DNA of 64,000 bases, from NCBI RefSeq assembly GCF_002101785.1, contig NZ_LQPJ01000024.1, positions 50,988 to 114,987 of the forward strand, written 5' to 3'. Below the pieces are notes generated by a model that saw only the letters and a program-made list of their open reading frames with translations, was not told the DNA's origin and did no database searches. This document shows, piece after piece, positions 18,154 through 27,771 of the stretch; positions within the stretch are counted from its first letter, which is position 1, and every line of letters starts with the position of its first letter. The DNA comes from Mycobacterium palustre (GTDB lineage Bacteria; Actinomycetota; Actinomycetes; Mycobacteriales; Mycobacteriaceae). Made by a program: the position numbers and the translations under genes.

Positions 18154-19488
18154 ATGAGTGAGCTGGTTGGGCGCGTGCGCGAGGTGTTGCCGTCGGTGCG
18201 GTGCGACCTCGAGGACCTGGTGCGGATCGACTCGGTGTGGGCCGACCCCGCCCGGCGCGACCGGGTGCGGCGCAGCGCGCAGAAGGTCGCGGACCTGTTG
18301 GCGCACGCCGGTTTTCGCGACGTGCGCATCGTCAGCGAGGGCGGGGCGCCCGCGGTCATCGCGCACCACCCGCCGCCCCCGGGAGCGCCCACGGTGCTGC
18401 TGTATGCCCATCACGACGTGCAGCCCGAGGGCGACCGCGCCCAGTGGGCGTCGCCGCCGTTCGAGCCCACCGAACGCGACGGCCGCCTCTACGGTCGCGG
18501 CAGCGCCGACGACAAGGCTGGCATCGCAACGCATTTGGCGGCGTTCCGGGCCCACGGCGGCCAGCCGCCGGTGGGCGTGACGGTCTTCGTCGAGGGCGAG
18601 GAGGAGTCCGGCTCGCCGTCGCTGGGCCGGCTGCTCGCCGCACACCGCGACGCCCTGGCCGCCGACGTGATCGTCATCGCCGACTCGGACAACTGGAGCA
18701 CCGATACCCCGGCCCTCACGGTGTCGCTGCGCGGCCTGGCCGACTGCGTCGTCGAGGTCGCCACGCTCGATCACGGCCTGCACTCGGGCCTGTGGGGTGG
18801 CGTGGTTCCCGACGCGCTGAGCGTGTTGGTGCGGCTGCTGGCCAGCCTGCACGACGACGACGGCAACGTCGCGGTGGCCGGCCTGCACGAAACCGACGTC
18901 GCCGCCTTGAATTACCCGGAGTTCCCGGCCGAGCGGGTCCGCGCCGACGCCGGCCTCTTAGACGGGGTCACCCAGATCGGCTCGGGCTCGGTGCCGCAGC
19001 GGCTTTGGGCCAAACCCGCGATCACCGTGATCGGCATCGACACCACCTCGATCGCCGCCTCGTCGAACACGCTGATCCCGCGGGCCCGCGCCAAGATCAG
19101 CATGCGGGTCGCGCCCGGCGGCGACGCCGCGGCCCACCTCGACGCGCTGACCGAGCACCTGCGGCGGCACGCCCCGTGGGGCGCACAGGTCACCGTCACG
19201 CCCGGCGAGCTGGGCCAGCCGTATGCCATCGAGGCGAGCGGCCCCGTCTACGACGCCGCGCGGGCGGCGTTCCGCGAGGCGTGGGGCGTCGAGCCGATCG
19301 ACATGGGCATGGGCGGGTCGATCCCGTTCATCGCCGAGTTCGCCGCCGCCTTCCCGGATGCCAAGATCCTGGTCACCGGCGTCGAAGACCCCGCCACCCA
19401 GGCGCACAGCGTCAACGAGAGCCTGCACCTGGGTGTGCTGGAACGCGCCGCGATCGCCGAGGCGCTGCTGCTGGCCAACCTGGGCTAG
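18154..19488 (+). CDS. M20-family metallopeptidase (dipeptidase-like), Rv2522c homologue
   Basis: A 444-residue M20/M28-type zinc peptidase with no signal peptide. The metal-binding motifs are VLLYAHHDVQPEGD (His and the catalytic Asp two residues on), GRGSADDKAG (bridging Asp), EGEEESGSPS (catalytic Glu and metal Glu), and a final H in PATQAHSVNE. The dimerisation lid domain lies roughly at residues 190-310. It probably hydrolyses a di- or tripeptide or an N-acyl amino acid; the specificity is not evident. GAGGGGGAG precedes the ATG. Confidence 0.92.
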   Translation: MSELVGRVREVLPSVRCDLEDLVRIDSVWADPARRDRVRRSAQKVADLLAHAGFRDVRIVSEGGAPAVIAHHPPPPGAPTVLLYAHHDVQPEGDRAQWASPPFEPTERDGRLYGRGSADDKAGIATHLAAFRAHGGQPPVGVTVFVEGEEESGSPSLGRLLAAHRDALAADVIVIADSDNWSTDTPALTVSLRGLADCVVEVATLDHGLHSGLWGGVVPDALSVLVRLLASLHDDDGNVAVAGLHETDVAALNYPEFPAERVRADAGLLDGVTQIGSGSVPQRLWAKPAITVIGIDTTSIAASSNTLIPRARAKISMRVAPGGDAAAHLDALTEHLRRHAPWGAQVTVTPGELGQPYAIEASGPVYDAARAAFREAWGVEPIDMGMGGSIPFIAEFAAAFPDAKILVTGVEDPATQAHSVNESLHLGVLERAAIAEALLLANLG

Positions 19489-19503
19489 ACGCGCGGCGCG
19501 GTG

Positions 19504-20046
19504 TCATCGGTTGTTCGGGCGCTGGGTGACGATGTCGTTGTTGCCGGTCTTGTTGATCCGCGGCGCGCCGGAGCGGTAGGTGACGACGTTGTCGTCGCCC
19601 ATGACGCCGATGGTGTCGGCGCTGTCGATGCTGACTTTGTTTGCGCTGCCCGAGATTTCCAGCCTGCGGCAGTGGCCGGTGACGGTGTAGGTGTTGCTGT
19701 CCCCGTCCAGCTTTAGATCTCCGTTGTTGCAGTCGATCGTGTCTTTGGCGCCGCTGTTGATCATGATCATGTTTCCGTGCACGGTGGTCTTGGCGTGATT
19801 CGCCATGATCACCCCGATCGCGATCACGGCCGCGACCCCAGACCCCAGGAGCACCCGCCCGGGCGTCGATTTCGCAAGCTGCGCGAGACTTGCAAGCCGC
19901 TGCGAGGTCGCCCCCGGTAGCGCGCCGAACGGTCGACCGGGCTGGTCAGGCGGCGTCTGGCTGACTCCGCGCTCCAGGTCGCGGATGTACTGCTCGGGAT
20001 CGTCCGGGTCCGTCGAATGACCCGCTTCCCCGCGAGGGGTGTTCAT
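19504..20046 (-). CDS. DUF3060 single-pass membrane protein
   Basis: A 180-residue protein with a short proline-rich cytoplasmic N-terminus, one transmembrane helix (GRVLLGSGVAAVIAIGVIMA, about residues 65-85) and an exterior beta-rich DUF3060 domain. The exterior part shows repeated short strands with Asn/Asp/Ser turns and a Cys pair (DCNN and GHCRR). DUF3060 proteins are common in mycobacteria as exported proteins or lipoproteins of unknown function. Start at ATG 20046. It lies tail-to-tail with the M20 gene (15-base gap) and 57 bases downstream of bcp on the same strand, so co-transcription with bcp is possible. Confidence 0.8.
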   Translation of the reverse strand: MNTPRGEAGHSTDPDDPEQYIRDLERGVSQTPPDQPGRPFGALPGATSQRLASLAQLAKSTPGRVLLGSGVAAVIAIGVIMANHAKTTVHGNMIMINSGAKDTIDCNNGDLKLDGDSNTYTVTGHCRRLEISGSANKVSIDSADTIGVMGDDNVVTYRSGAPRINKTGNNDIVTQRPNNR

Positions 20047-20102
20047 GGCTGCTAGTTTGCCGCAGATCGCTTGCGGGATTCTTGTGTCCGCCCGATCAGC
20101 GC

Positions 20103-20576
20103 TTAGACCGACAGGTCGCGGCGCAGTTTGGCGACGTGGCCGGTGGCCTTGACGTTGTACTGGGCCACGGCGATCTTGCCCTTTTCGTCGACCACGAAGG
20201 TGGAACGGATCACGCCCCGCACGGTCTTGCCGTACATCTGCTTTTCGCCGTAGGCGCCCCACGCGGTGAGCACCTTGCGGTCGGGATCGGACAGCAGCGG
20301 GAACGTCAGGCCCTCGGCGTCGCGGAACTTCGCCAGCTTCTCGGGCTTGTCCGGGGAGATCCCGATGACGTCGAGGCCCGCGTCGTTGAGCTCGTGCAGG
20401 TTGTCGCGAAAGTCGCACGCCTGCTTGGTGCATCCGGGGGTGAGGGCCGCGGGGTAGAAGTACACGACGACGCGGCGGCCCCGGTAATCGGCCAGCGACA
20501 CCTTGTTGCCGTCGGCGTCGGGCAGGGTGAAGGACGGCGCCTTGTCGCCGGGCGCGAGCCGCGTGGTCTCGGTCAA
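20103..20576 (-). CDS. bcp: Thiol peroxidase/bacterioferritin comigratory protein
   Basis: A 157-residue peroxiredoxin Q/Bcp that reduces H2O2 and organic hydroperoxides with thioredoxin. The peroxidatic cysteine is C49 and the resolving cysteine C54 in LTPGCTKQACDF, a spacing of five residues typical of atypical 2-Cys Bcp. The start is read as TTG at 20576, which follows AAAGGACC and gives the same length as Mtb Bcp; no ATG fits as well. The order M20 peptidase-bcp-DUF3618 is conserved in mycobacteria. Confidence 0.95.
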   Translation of the reverse strand: MTETTRLAPGDKAPSFTLPDADGNKVSLADYRGRRVVVYFYPAALTPGCTKQACDFRDNLHELNDAGLDVIGISPDKPEKLAKFRDAEGLTFPLLSDPDRKVLTAWGAYGEKQMYGKTVRGVIRSTFVVDEKGKIAVAQYNVKATGHVAKLRRDLSV

Positions 20577-20673
20577 CGGTCGGTCCTTTCTGTTCACCGC
20601 GGCGTCGGGGTTCTCGCCAGCTGATCTAGGGTAGTTCCTCAGTTGCATCGAGCCGGACCGGGAGGACAGACAC

Positions 20674-20901
20674 GTGGCGGACCGCGACCCCGAGGCCATC
20701 AAGCGGGACATCGACGTTGCCCGCGACCAGCTGGCCGAAACCGTCGACTCACTTGCCGAGCGGGCCAATCCGCGCCGGCTGGCCGACGACCTCAAGGCCC
20801 GGGCGATCGAGTTTGCCAAAAAGCCCGTCGTTATCGCCTCGCTGGCGGGAATCTCGTCGGTGGTGGTGATCGTGGTCATCCGCAGGATGAGGGGCCGCTG
20901 A
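20674..20901 (+). CDS. DUF3618 small membrane protein, Rv2520c homologue
   Basis: A 75-residue protein with the DUF3618 signature DPEAIKRDIDVARDQLAETVDSLAER, an amphipathic helix, then a C-terminal transmembrane helix (VVIASLAGISSVVVIVVI) and a basic tail. GTG start preceded by GGGAGGACA. DUF3618 proteins resemble stress-related tail-anchored proteins, but the role is not established. Divergent from bcp. Confidence 0.9.
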   Translation: MADRDPEAIKRDIDVARDQLAETVDSLAERANPRRLADDLKARAIEFAKKPVVIASLAGISSVVVIVVIRRMRGR

Positions 20902-20958
20902 CGGCGACGCGGACGCCGCCGAAGGGTTGGGCCGGTGCATGGCACGGACATCTCGTTG

Positions 20959-21034
<76 letters not shown>

Positions 21035-21197
21035 GTCGCGGCCGAGACCGCGTAGGCGACAATAACAGGCGTCCCGTCGCGGAGCGAAATCCCGGATGTC
21101 CTCCAGGATAACCGCCCGGAGCCGCCGGGCGTCAGCCCCCCGGGGGCGTCGCGGGCCCCAAACACCCGAAGTCCGCGCGCTGCAGGCCAATTCGCCG

Positions 21198-22436
21198 TCA
21201 GAAGAGCGTGCCGCAATAGGGCGCCCGCTCGACGGCGAACGCGGCGTCCAAGTCACGTATCGCGCCCGGACGCAGCTCGGTGATCCGGCTCGCGCGGTGC
21301 AGTTCCGACGGCCGGTGCGCGCCCATGTAGATCGTCCCCAGGTCACCGAGACCGATCTGGACGTCCGCGGGCCCCTCGTGCGGCGTGCACTTGCCGGCAC
21401 CGTCGCGCGTGTGGAGCAGGAAACGCCCTCCCGCGACGCTGAGCGGGTCCGCCACTTCGATCGTGATGTCGGCACGGGCCGAGTAGGCGCGCGCCCCGAG
21501 CACTTCCGGCACGTCCATGATCCGCATCCACAGAAAATCGCTCATGCCCGTGGTTTTCGCGGCCAGCTGGTCCTTGAGCTTGAGCGCCAGCGGGTCGTCG
21601 ACCGGGACCTCGATCACGATGTTGTCGAAGGTCTTCGAGCCCACCAGGACCGCGAGCAGCTCGGTGTGGGCCTCGGGGGTGATGGGGCAGAAGTCCTGCA
21701 CGATCACGGTGCCAAAAGGCCGCCGAAACGCGTGTGGCGACGCCCCGACCACCCGGTAGGTCAAAAAGCCATCGGGGTGCGCGATGGAATTGAGCGTCGA
21801 CCCGTTTTCCCGCTGGGTGACCCGGTCTTCGAGGATGTCGTCCCACCATGCGTCGTCGCGGCTCAGCGCCCCCGGGGTGATGGCGCACCACCGGTCGTAC
21901 AGCGGCGGCAACAGGCGCGCCGCCCGGGCGGCGTCGATTTCGCGGGCCCGATTCCGGCTGGGTTTTGCCCGCAACTCGGTGAAACGCGGCTCGATGTCGT
22001 ACGTCCGCGCGTAGCTGGCCACGCCCGCGCCCAAGATCTCGTAGACCGCCGGCTGGGTCGGAACGCCACACAGGATCGGGTAGCCGCGGTCCTGCAGGAT
22101 GCCGAAGCCCTGCAGGCTAAGCCGTTGCCAGATCCCCTGCCCCTGGTGCGTCGCCGCGACCGCGATCATGGAGAGCCAGGCGGCGTCCAGGTTGGCGCCG
22201 CCGGGCACCGTCAGCCGCAACCGGTAGTACAGCGAGGTCCCGACGATCAGCGGATGCTCCGGATCGGATAGATCCTCGGCCACCAGGATGTCTTGCAGGT
22301 TGACCCGACGCGTCCACGCCTCGACGTCGCCCGGGTCCACCGAAATCCCGTAGGCGCGGGCCTGGTTTTCGTAGACGGCCTGCCAGTCGTCGTCGGTGGG
22401 ATGTTTGATCCGGATGGCGTCGTCCGTGTTCGTCAT
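21198..22436 (-). CDS. Eis-family N-acetyltransferase
   Basis: A 412-residue protein of the Eis family (Mtb Eis is ~400 residues), which acetylates amines, including aminoglycosides in the known members, with acetyl-CoA. The N-terminal GNAT domain shows AWLSMIAVAATHQGQGIWQRL, the acetyl-CoA loop; a second GNAT-like half and a C-terminal SCP2-like domain follow. The protein ends in RAPYCGTLF, matching the conserved Eis tail whose terminal Phe carboxylate acts in catalysis. No neighbour suggests its natural substrate. Whether it affects drug susceptibility cannot be told from sequence. Confidence 0.88.
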   Translation of the reverse strand: MTNTDDAIRIKHPTDDDWQAVYENQARAYGISVDPGDVEAWTRRVNLQDILVAEDLSDPEHPLIVGTSLYYRLRLTVPGGANLDAAWLSMIAVAATHQGQGIWQRLSLQGFGILQDRGYPILCGVPTQPAVYEILGAGVASYARTYDIEPRFTELRAKPSRNRAREIDAARAARLLPPLYDRWCAITPGALSRDDAWWDDILEDRVTQRENGSTLNSIAHPDGFLTYRVVGASPHAFRRPFGTVIVQDFCPITPEAHTELLAVLVGSKTFDNIVIEVPVDDPLALKLKDQLAAKTTGMSDFLWMRIMDVPEVLGARAYSARADITIEVADPLSVAGGRFLLHTRDGAGKCTPHEGPADVQIGLGDLGTIYMGAHRPSELHRASRITELRPGAIRDLDAAFAVERAPYCGTLF

Positions 22437-22630
22437 CGCTCTTCAATTCTTTACCGCCGCAGCCGAATCGGCGTTTGGGCAAGCCGATCCACCGAGGCTT
22501 GGTGGTGAGAGGTGTCGCTCGGGGCGATACCCGACCGCCGGGACGTCAAACCTTGGGTTTGTTTGGTGACGCCGCCCACACCGGGAGTCTCCGGGCGGCA
22601 GGCATGGGGGTCGGCCCGGCAGCGTTTGGG

Positions 22631-22636
22631 TATAGA
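22631..22636 (+). promoter_or_regulatory. -10 element for the MMPL gene
   Basis: TATAGA matches the SigA-type TANNNT -10 box, 33 bases before the ATG at 22669. No strong -35 is visible. AAAGGAG at 22658-22664 is the ribosome binding site. The rest of the 232-base gap after the Eis-like gene start shows only GC-rich sequence without an assignable element. Confidence 0.5.
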
Positions 22637-22668
22637 GACGCCGGAGGGCTCGGCCGGAAAGGAGCCGC

Positions 22669-25026
22669 ATGCTGCACGGAATCACCCGACTCGCGATCGC
22701 TGCGCCGCGGCGCATCATCGCGGTTGCGGCGCTGCTCCTGGTGGCGGCCGCAATCTTCGGCGTCCCGGTGATCAACAACCTGTCGGCCGGCGGCTTTCAA
22801 GACCCGACCTCCGAATCGGCCCGGGCGACTCAATTCCTGCGGGACAAGTTCGGCCAGACCGATCAAAAAATGCTGATCGTGGTCGGCAGCCCGGCCGGCG
22901 CGCGCAGCGACCCGGCCCGCCACGTCGGCACCGACATCGTCGACCAGTTGAAGCGGTCCCCGTGGGTCATCGACGTTTCCTCGGCGTGGACCTCGCCGCC
23001 GCAGGCCGCCGCCCAGCTGGTGAGCAAGGACACCAAGTCCGGGATGATCGTCGCCGATTTGAAAGGCGGCGAGAACAAGGCGCAGGGGTACGCCAGGGAC
23101 CTTTCTGCACAGCTGGTGCACGACCGCGACGGGGTGACCGTGCGTGCCGGCGGCATGGCCGTGGCGTACGCCCAGATTAATCACCAGAACGAGCGCGACC
23201 TGCTGTTGATGGAGTCCATCGCGATTCCGCTGAGCTTCGCGGTGCTGGTGTGGGTGCTGGGTGGAGTGGTGGCAGCGGCCCTGCCCGTGGTGCTGGGCGC
23301 GCTCGCCATCGTCGGGACCATGTCGGTGTTGCGGCTGATCAGCTTCGCGACCGACGTGTCGACCTACGCGCTGGACCTGAGCATCGCGATGGGGCTGGCC
23401 CTGGCGATCGACTACAACCTGCTGATCATCACGCGCTATCGCGAGGAGCTCGCCCGGGCCGAAAACCGGGACCGGGCGCTGTATCGCACCATGGCCACGG
23501 CCGGTCGCACCGTGCTGTTTTCCGCCACCACCGTCGGGTTGTCGATGGCGGTGATGGCGGTGTTTCCGATGTACTTCCTCAAATCGTCCGCCTACACCAT
23601 CGTGGCCACGGCGGTCATCGTGGCCATCGCCGCCGTCGTGGTGACCCCGGCGGCGATCGTGCTGCTGGGCCCCCGGCTCGACGCGCTGGACGCCCACAAG
23701 TTGGTCCGTCGGATCCTGCCGCGGGCGAAGTCGTGGCGCGACCATGCGCACACGCCGGTCGACGAGCTGTTCTGGTACCGATCCACCCGGTTCGTGTTGC
23801 GCCACGCTGCGCCGGTCGGCGTGGGCGTCGTCGCGCTGCTGTTGTTGCTTGGCGTTCCGTTTCTCGGCGTGAAGTGGGGCTTTCCCGACGAGCGCGTGCT
23901 GCCCCGAACGGCGTCGGCGCGCCAGGTCGCCGACATGCTGGACAACGACTTCCCCAGCGGTTTGGGGACCGCGGTGTCGGTGGTCGTCCCCGACGCGCGC
24001 GGCGTCACCCCCGCCGACGTCGACCGCTACGCTGCCGAACTGTCGCGGGTACCCGACGTGCCGGCGGTCACCGCACCGACCGGGACGTTCGTGGCCGGCA
24101 AGCTGAGCGGGCCGCCCGCCGCACCCACCGGCTTCGCCAACGGCAGCGCGTTCCTCACCGTGGCCACCAGCGCGCCGCTGTATTCACAGGCGTCTGACAC
24201 CCAGCTCGACCGGCTCCATCGTGTCGCCGGACCGGCGGGCAAGCCCGTGGAGATGACGGGGCTGACGCAGATCAACCGCGACAGCGTCGACGCGATCACC
24301 AAACGGATGCCGGCCGTGCTGGGGCTGATCGCCGCCGTCACCTTCGTGTTGCTGTTTTTGCTGACCGGCAGCGCGGTGCTGCCGCTGCAGGCCTTGGTGT
24401 GCAACGTGTTGTCGCTGACGGCGGCGTTCGGCGCGATGGTGTGGATCTTTCAGGACGGCCATCTCGGCGCCCTGGGCACCACCCCGAACGGGACGACGAA
24501 CGCCAACATCCCGGTGCTGTTGTTCTGCATCGCGGTCGGGCTGGCGATGGATTACGAGGTCTTCTTGGTCTCGCGGATCCACGAATATTGGCTGGCCTCT
24601 CAGGCCGACGGCGACACCCGGCCGAGCGCGGCCGAGGCCCGCGCCGTCACGGACGAGAGCACCGCATTGGGCCTCGCCGGCATCGGCCGGGTGGTCACCA
24701 GCGCGGCGCTGGTGATGTCGATCTCGTTCGCCGCGTTGATCCCCGCCCAGGTGTCGTTCATGCGCATGCTCGGCGTCGGCCTGACGCTTGCGGTGCTGGC
24801 CGACGCCACGCTGGTGCGAATGGTGTTAGTGCCGGCCTTTATCCACCTGCTCGGCCGGTGGACGTGGTGGGCGCCTCGGGCGTTGACCAGCTTGCGTTGG
24901 CGGCGGGTGACGGGTGAATCCGCGGCCGTCGCGGTAGGGCGGCGGCGGTGGGCCGCCGACGCGCCGGACGCGCGGCGGCTGCTGTTGAGGAGACGGGCCG
25001 CGGCGGCCGTGACCGACCGTGACTAG
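22669..25026 (+). CDS. MMPL/RND-family transporter
   Basis: A 785-residue inner-membrane protein with two MMPL halves: one N-terminal helix, a periplasmic porter loop, five helices, then the repeat. The proton-relay Asp-Tyr pairs of MmpL proteins are present in both halves, D248-Y249 (LAIDYN) and D628-Y629 (LAMDYE). The C-terminal cytoplasmic tail is short and Arg-rich, unlike the long tails of MmpL3 or MmpL11. MmpL proteins export lipids or siderophores; no lipid gene adjoins this one, so the cargo is unknown. It may be expressed with the DMT gene, 48 bases downstream. The gene is not in this place in H37Rv. Confidence 0.93.
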   Translation: MLHGITRLAIAAPRRIIAVAALLLVAAAIFGVPVINNLSAGGFQDPTSESARATQFLRDKFGQTDQKMLIVVGSPAGARSDPARHVGTDIVDQLKRSPWVIDVSSAWTSPPQAAAQLVSKDTKSGMIVADLKGGENKAQGYARDLSAQLVHDRDGVTVRAGGMAVAYAQINHQNERDLLLMESIAIPLSFAVLVWVLGGVVAAALPVVLGALAIVGTMSVLRLISFATDVSTYALDLSIAMGLALAIDYNLLIITRYREELARAENRDRALYRTMATAGRTVLFSATTVGLSMAVMAVFPMYFLKSSAYTIVATAVIVAIAAVVVTPAAIVLLGPRLDALDAHKLVRRILPRAKSWRDHAHTPVDELFWYRSTRFVLRHAAPVGVGVVALLLLLGVPFLGVKWGFPDERVLPRTASARQVADMLDNDFPSGLGTAVSVVVPDARGVTPADVDRYAAELSRVPDVPAVTAPTGTFVAGKLSGPPAAPTGFANGSAFLTVATSAPLYSQASDTQLDRLHRVAGPAGKPVEMTGLTQINRDSVDAITKRMPAVLGLIAAVTFVLLFLLTGSAVLPLQALVCNVLSLTAAFGAMVWIFQDGHLGALGTTPNGTTNANIPVLLFCIAVGLAMDYEVFLVSRIHEYWLASQADGDTRPSAAEARAVTDESTALGLAGIGRVVTSAALVMSISFAALIPAQVSFMRMLGVGLTLAVLADATLVRMVLVPAFIHLLGRWTWWAPRALTSLRWRRVTGESAAVAVGRRRWAADAPDARRLLLRRRAAAAVTDRD

Positions 25027-25074
25027 CGGACCGGAAAGGACTGTGCCGCAACGGTTCCGATGGAGACTGCGCCC

Positions 25075-25977
25075 ATGACCAAGACGGACATCGCGGCGTT
25101 GCTGGCGCTGGCCTCGGCGCTGTGCATCGCGATCGGCGACGTGCTGCAGCAGCGCGCGGCGCACCGGATCAGCGACGGCCCCTTCGGCCACATCGCCCTG
25201 TTCGGCCGCCTGCTGCGCAATCGGCGGTGGTGGTGGGGCACCGTGTTGCTCGCGGCGAGCATCGCGCTGCAGGCCGCCGCGCTGGGCCAGGGGTCGGTGC
25301 TGCTGGTGCAGGCGCTGCTGATGCTCTCGGTGCTGTTCGCCTTGCCGATCAACGCCCGGTTGGCGCACCGGACGGTGACCGGCGCCGAGTGGATGTGGGG
25401 GGCCTTGCTCACCGCCGCGGTGATCGTGGTCGTCACCGTCGGTCATCCGCAGGCCGGCCGGTCCAGCACGTCGCTGGGCACGTGGGCCCCGGTGGTCTTG
25501 GTGCTCGGTCCGCTGCTGGTGGCGTGCGCCGTGGCCGGCCGGATCCGCGGCGGCGCCCCGGCCGCCGCGCTGTTCGCCCTCGTCTCCGGTTCGCTGTGGG
25601 GTGTTTTCGCGGTGCTGACCAAAGAGGCCGTCGCCCGGCTCGGTGAGGGCGGATGGGCGGTCGCCCGAGCCCCCGAGCTGTATGCGTGCGTGCTGGTCGC
25701 GCTGGGAGGCGTGGTGTGGAGCCAGTCGGCGTTCCGCGCCGGGCCGTTGACCGCGTCGATGCCCACGCTGGCGGTGTCGCAGCCCGTGGTGGCGGCGGCG
25801 CTCGGCGTCGTCGTCCTCGACGAAACGCTGCAGACCGGTCGCGCGGGGATGGCCGCCCTGGTGGTGGCGGCGCTGGCGATGACGGTAGCCATCGTCAAGC
25901 TGGCCCGCGTCGAGGCCGCCGCGACCGACGGCGGGGCCGATTCGCAGCGCAACGGCCTCGTCGTCGAATCGGGGTAA
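25075..25977 (+). CDS. DMT/EamA-superfamily transporter
   Basis: A 300-residue membrane protein with about 9-10 transmembrane helices in two EamA-like repeats; the second repeat has the pattern ASMPTLAVSQPVVAAALG. DMT permeases export or import small metabolites. The ATG at 25075 is chosen because GGAGA lies 8 bases upstream; an in-frame ATG at 25060 would add five residues. The gene follows the MMPL gene closely and probably shares its transcript. Confidence 0.82.
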   Translation: MTKTDIAALLALASALCIAIGDVLQQRAAHRISDGPFGHIALFGRLLRNRRWWWGTVLLAASIALQAAALGQGSVLLVQALLMLSVLFALPINARLAHRTVTGAEWMWGALLTAAVIVVVTVGHPQAGRSSTSLGTWAPVVLVLGPLLVACAVAGRIRGGAPAAALFALVSGSLWGVFAVLTKEAVARLGEGGWAVARAPELYACVLVALGGVVWSQSAFRAGPLTASMPTLAVSQPVVAAALGVVVLDETLQTGRAGMAALVVAALAMTVAIVKLARVEAAATDGGADSQRNGLVVESG

Positions 25978-26062
25978 GTGCCGCGCGGCGCGCCGATTCG
26001 GCGCCGCCGCGACACCATTGCGCTGACCAGCCATCTCGCCTCTGCAGCGGCGCATCACCCTT

Positions 26063-26068
26063 TACAAT
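26063..26068 (+). promoter_or_regulatory. -10 element upstream of ldtB
   Basis: TACAAT is a good SigA-type -10 box, 72 bases before the ldtB ATG, giving a leader of about 60-65 bases. The flanking sequence is locally AT-rich against a GC-rich background. The -35 region has no clear consensus, which is common in mycobacteria. Confidence 0.5.
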
Positions 26069-26139
26069 TCATGCACTGTTTCCGGTCAGCGGTGACCGAA
26101 CAAACCCGTACAAGCCCGTCCGAATTGGAAGGTCGCCCC

Positions 26140-27336
26140 ATGACGCCTTTGCGCAGACCTCGATCATTGCTGGCAGCAGCAATGGTCGTGTTTGCTGTCT
26201 TCGGCGTTGCCTGCAGCAGCAGCCACACTGCCGCGCCGGCGAAGGTTATCTCCGACAAGGGCACGCCGTTCGCCGATCTGCTCGTCCCCAAGCTCACCTC
26301 CTCGGTGACCGACGGCGCCGTCGGTGTCACCGTGGACGCGCCGGTGACGGTGAGCGTCGCCGACGGGGTGCTGGGCTCGGTCACGATGGTCAACGAGAAC
26401 GGCCGGACCATCAGCGGACAGCTCAGCCCCGACGGGCTGCGCTGGTCGACCACCGAGCAGCTCGGCTACAACCGCCGCTACACGCTGACCGTGAAGGCGC
26501 TGGGTCTGGGCGGCGCGGCGACCCGGCAGATGACGTTCCAGACCAGTTCACCGGCGCACCTGACGATGCCCTACGTCTATCCCGGCGACGGCGAGGTGGT
26601 CGGCGTCGGTGAGCCGGTGGCGATCCGCTTCGACGAGAACATCGCCAACCGCGCGGCGGCCCAGAAGGCCATCACCATCAGGACCAACCCGCCCGTCGAG
26701 GGCGCGTTCTACTGGTTGACCAACCGCGAATTACGTTGGCGCCCCGAGCATTTCTGGAAGCCGGGCACGACCGTCGACGTGCAGGTCAACACCTACGGTG
26801 TCGATTTGGGCGACGGGATGTTCGGCGAGGACAACGTCAAGACGCACTTCACCATCGGCGACGAGGTCATTTCCACCGCCGACGACAAGACCAAGACGGT
26901 GACGGTGCGCGTCAACGGCGAAGTGGTCAAGACGATGCCGACGTCGATGGGCAAGGACAGCACCCCGACGGCCAACGGTATCTACATCGTCGGCGGCCGG
27001 TTCAAGCACATCATCATGGATTCGTCGACCTACGGCGTTCCGGTCAACTCGCCCAACGGATATCGCACGGAAGTCGAGTGGGCCACGCAGATGTCCTACA
27101 GCGGCGTTTTCGTGCACTCCGCGCCGTGGTCGGTCGGCGCCCAGGGCCACACCAACACCAGCCACGGCTGCCTGAACGTCAGCCCGAGCAACGCCGAGTG
27201 GTTCTACGAGCACAGCAAGAGCGGCGACATCGTCGAGGTGATCAACACCGTCGGCCCGACGCTGTCGGGCACCGAGGGGCTGGGCGACTGGAACATCCCG
27301 TGGCCGGTGTGGAAGGCGGGCAACGCCAACACCTGA
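26140..27336 (+). CDS. ldtB: L,D-transpeptidase LdtMt2-type lipoprotein
   Basis: A 398-residue homologue of Mtb LdtMt2 (LdtB/LppS, Rv2518c), which forms 3-3 cross-links in peptidoglycan and is the target of carbapenems. A lipoprotein signal ends in VFGVAC with the acylated Cys at 25. Two immunoglobulin-like domains (~50-250) precede the YkuD catalytic domain, whose SHGCLNV motif holds C344. The ATG at 26140 follows GGAAGG; upstream in-frame ATGs would spoil the signal peptide. It acts on the outer face of the membrane. Confidence 0.97.
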   Translation: MTPLRRPRSLLAAAMVVFAVFGVACSSSHTAAPAKVISDKGTPFADLLVPKLTSSVTDGAVGVTVDAPVTVSVADGVLGSVTMVNENGRTISGQLSPDGLRWSTTEQLGYNRRYTLTVKALGLGGAATRQMTFQTSSPAHLTMPYVYPGDGEVVGVGEPVAIRFDENIANRAAAQKAITIRTNPPVEGAFYWLTNRELRWRPEHFWKPGTTVDVQVNTYGVDLGDGMFGEDNVKTHFTIGDEVISTADDKTKTVTVRVNGEVVKTMPTSMGKDSTPTANGIYIVGGRFKHIIMDSSTYGVPVNSPNGYRTEVEWATQMSYSGVFVHSAPWSVGAQGHTNTSHGCLNVSPSNAEWFYEHSKSGDIVEVINTVGPTLSGTEGLGDWNIPWPVWKAGNANT

Positions 27337-27426
27337 CGCGCGTCCGCTGCGGTTCGGCGGCGCGGCAACCCGTCGGTCATGTTTCATTCATTCGCTCGCA
27401 CCCCGCGCGTTGTAAGGTGCCGCCCC

Positions 27427-27717
27427 ATGACCACACCTTCGCCCGGGCCTGGATGGTGGCTGGCCTCAGACGGCAACTGGTACCCGCAGCGTTGGGAGAC
27501 CACCTTCGTCTACTACACGAACGAGTCGCTGCAGGCGGTGATCGACGAGGCCAGCCGCCAGTCCAAGGCCTACGGCGAGCAGGGCTGGGAGATCGTGGGG
27601 TCCTCGGTGCAACGGGTCCAGGTGGCCCACCGGTTCAGTGATTACGACAAGGTCGGCGACCACTATTACGAGTGGAGCATCGTCTGCACCCTGAAACGGC
27701 CTCTGGCGCCGGGCTAA
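27427..27717 (+). CDS. Small WYP-motif protein of unknown function
   Basis: A 96-residue protein. Its N-terminus, GPGWWLASDGNWYPQRWE, is the short tryptophan-rich motif seen at the ends of many actinobacterial membrane or secreted proteins (DUF2510-like). The rest is a compact alpha/beta domain with SLQAVIDEASRQSKAYGEQGWEIVG. There is no signal peptide or transmembrane helix. Function unknown. ATG start at 27427, 90 bases after ldtB. Confidence 0.7.
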   Translation: MTTPSPGPGWWLASDGNWYPQRWETTFVYYTNESLQAVIDEASRQSKAYGEQGWEIVGSSVQRVQVAHRFSDYDKVGDHYYEWSIVCTLKRPLAPG

Positions 27718-27771
27718 TCGCCCGCGAGGCCCCGATCGACTTCCGCGACGTTTGGGATCGGTAGCGCCGCG

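Noticed and set aside
25060..25074. ATG at 25060 as the start of the DMT transporter
   Set aside because: Possible, but the GGAGA that would serve the ATG at 25075 lies inside this codon run, making the later start more likely.
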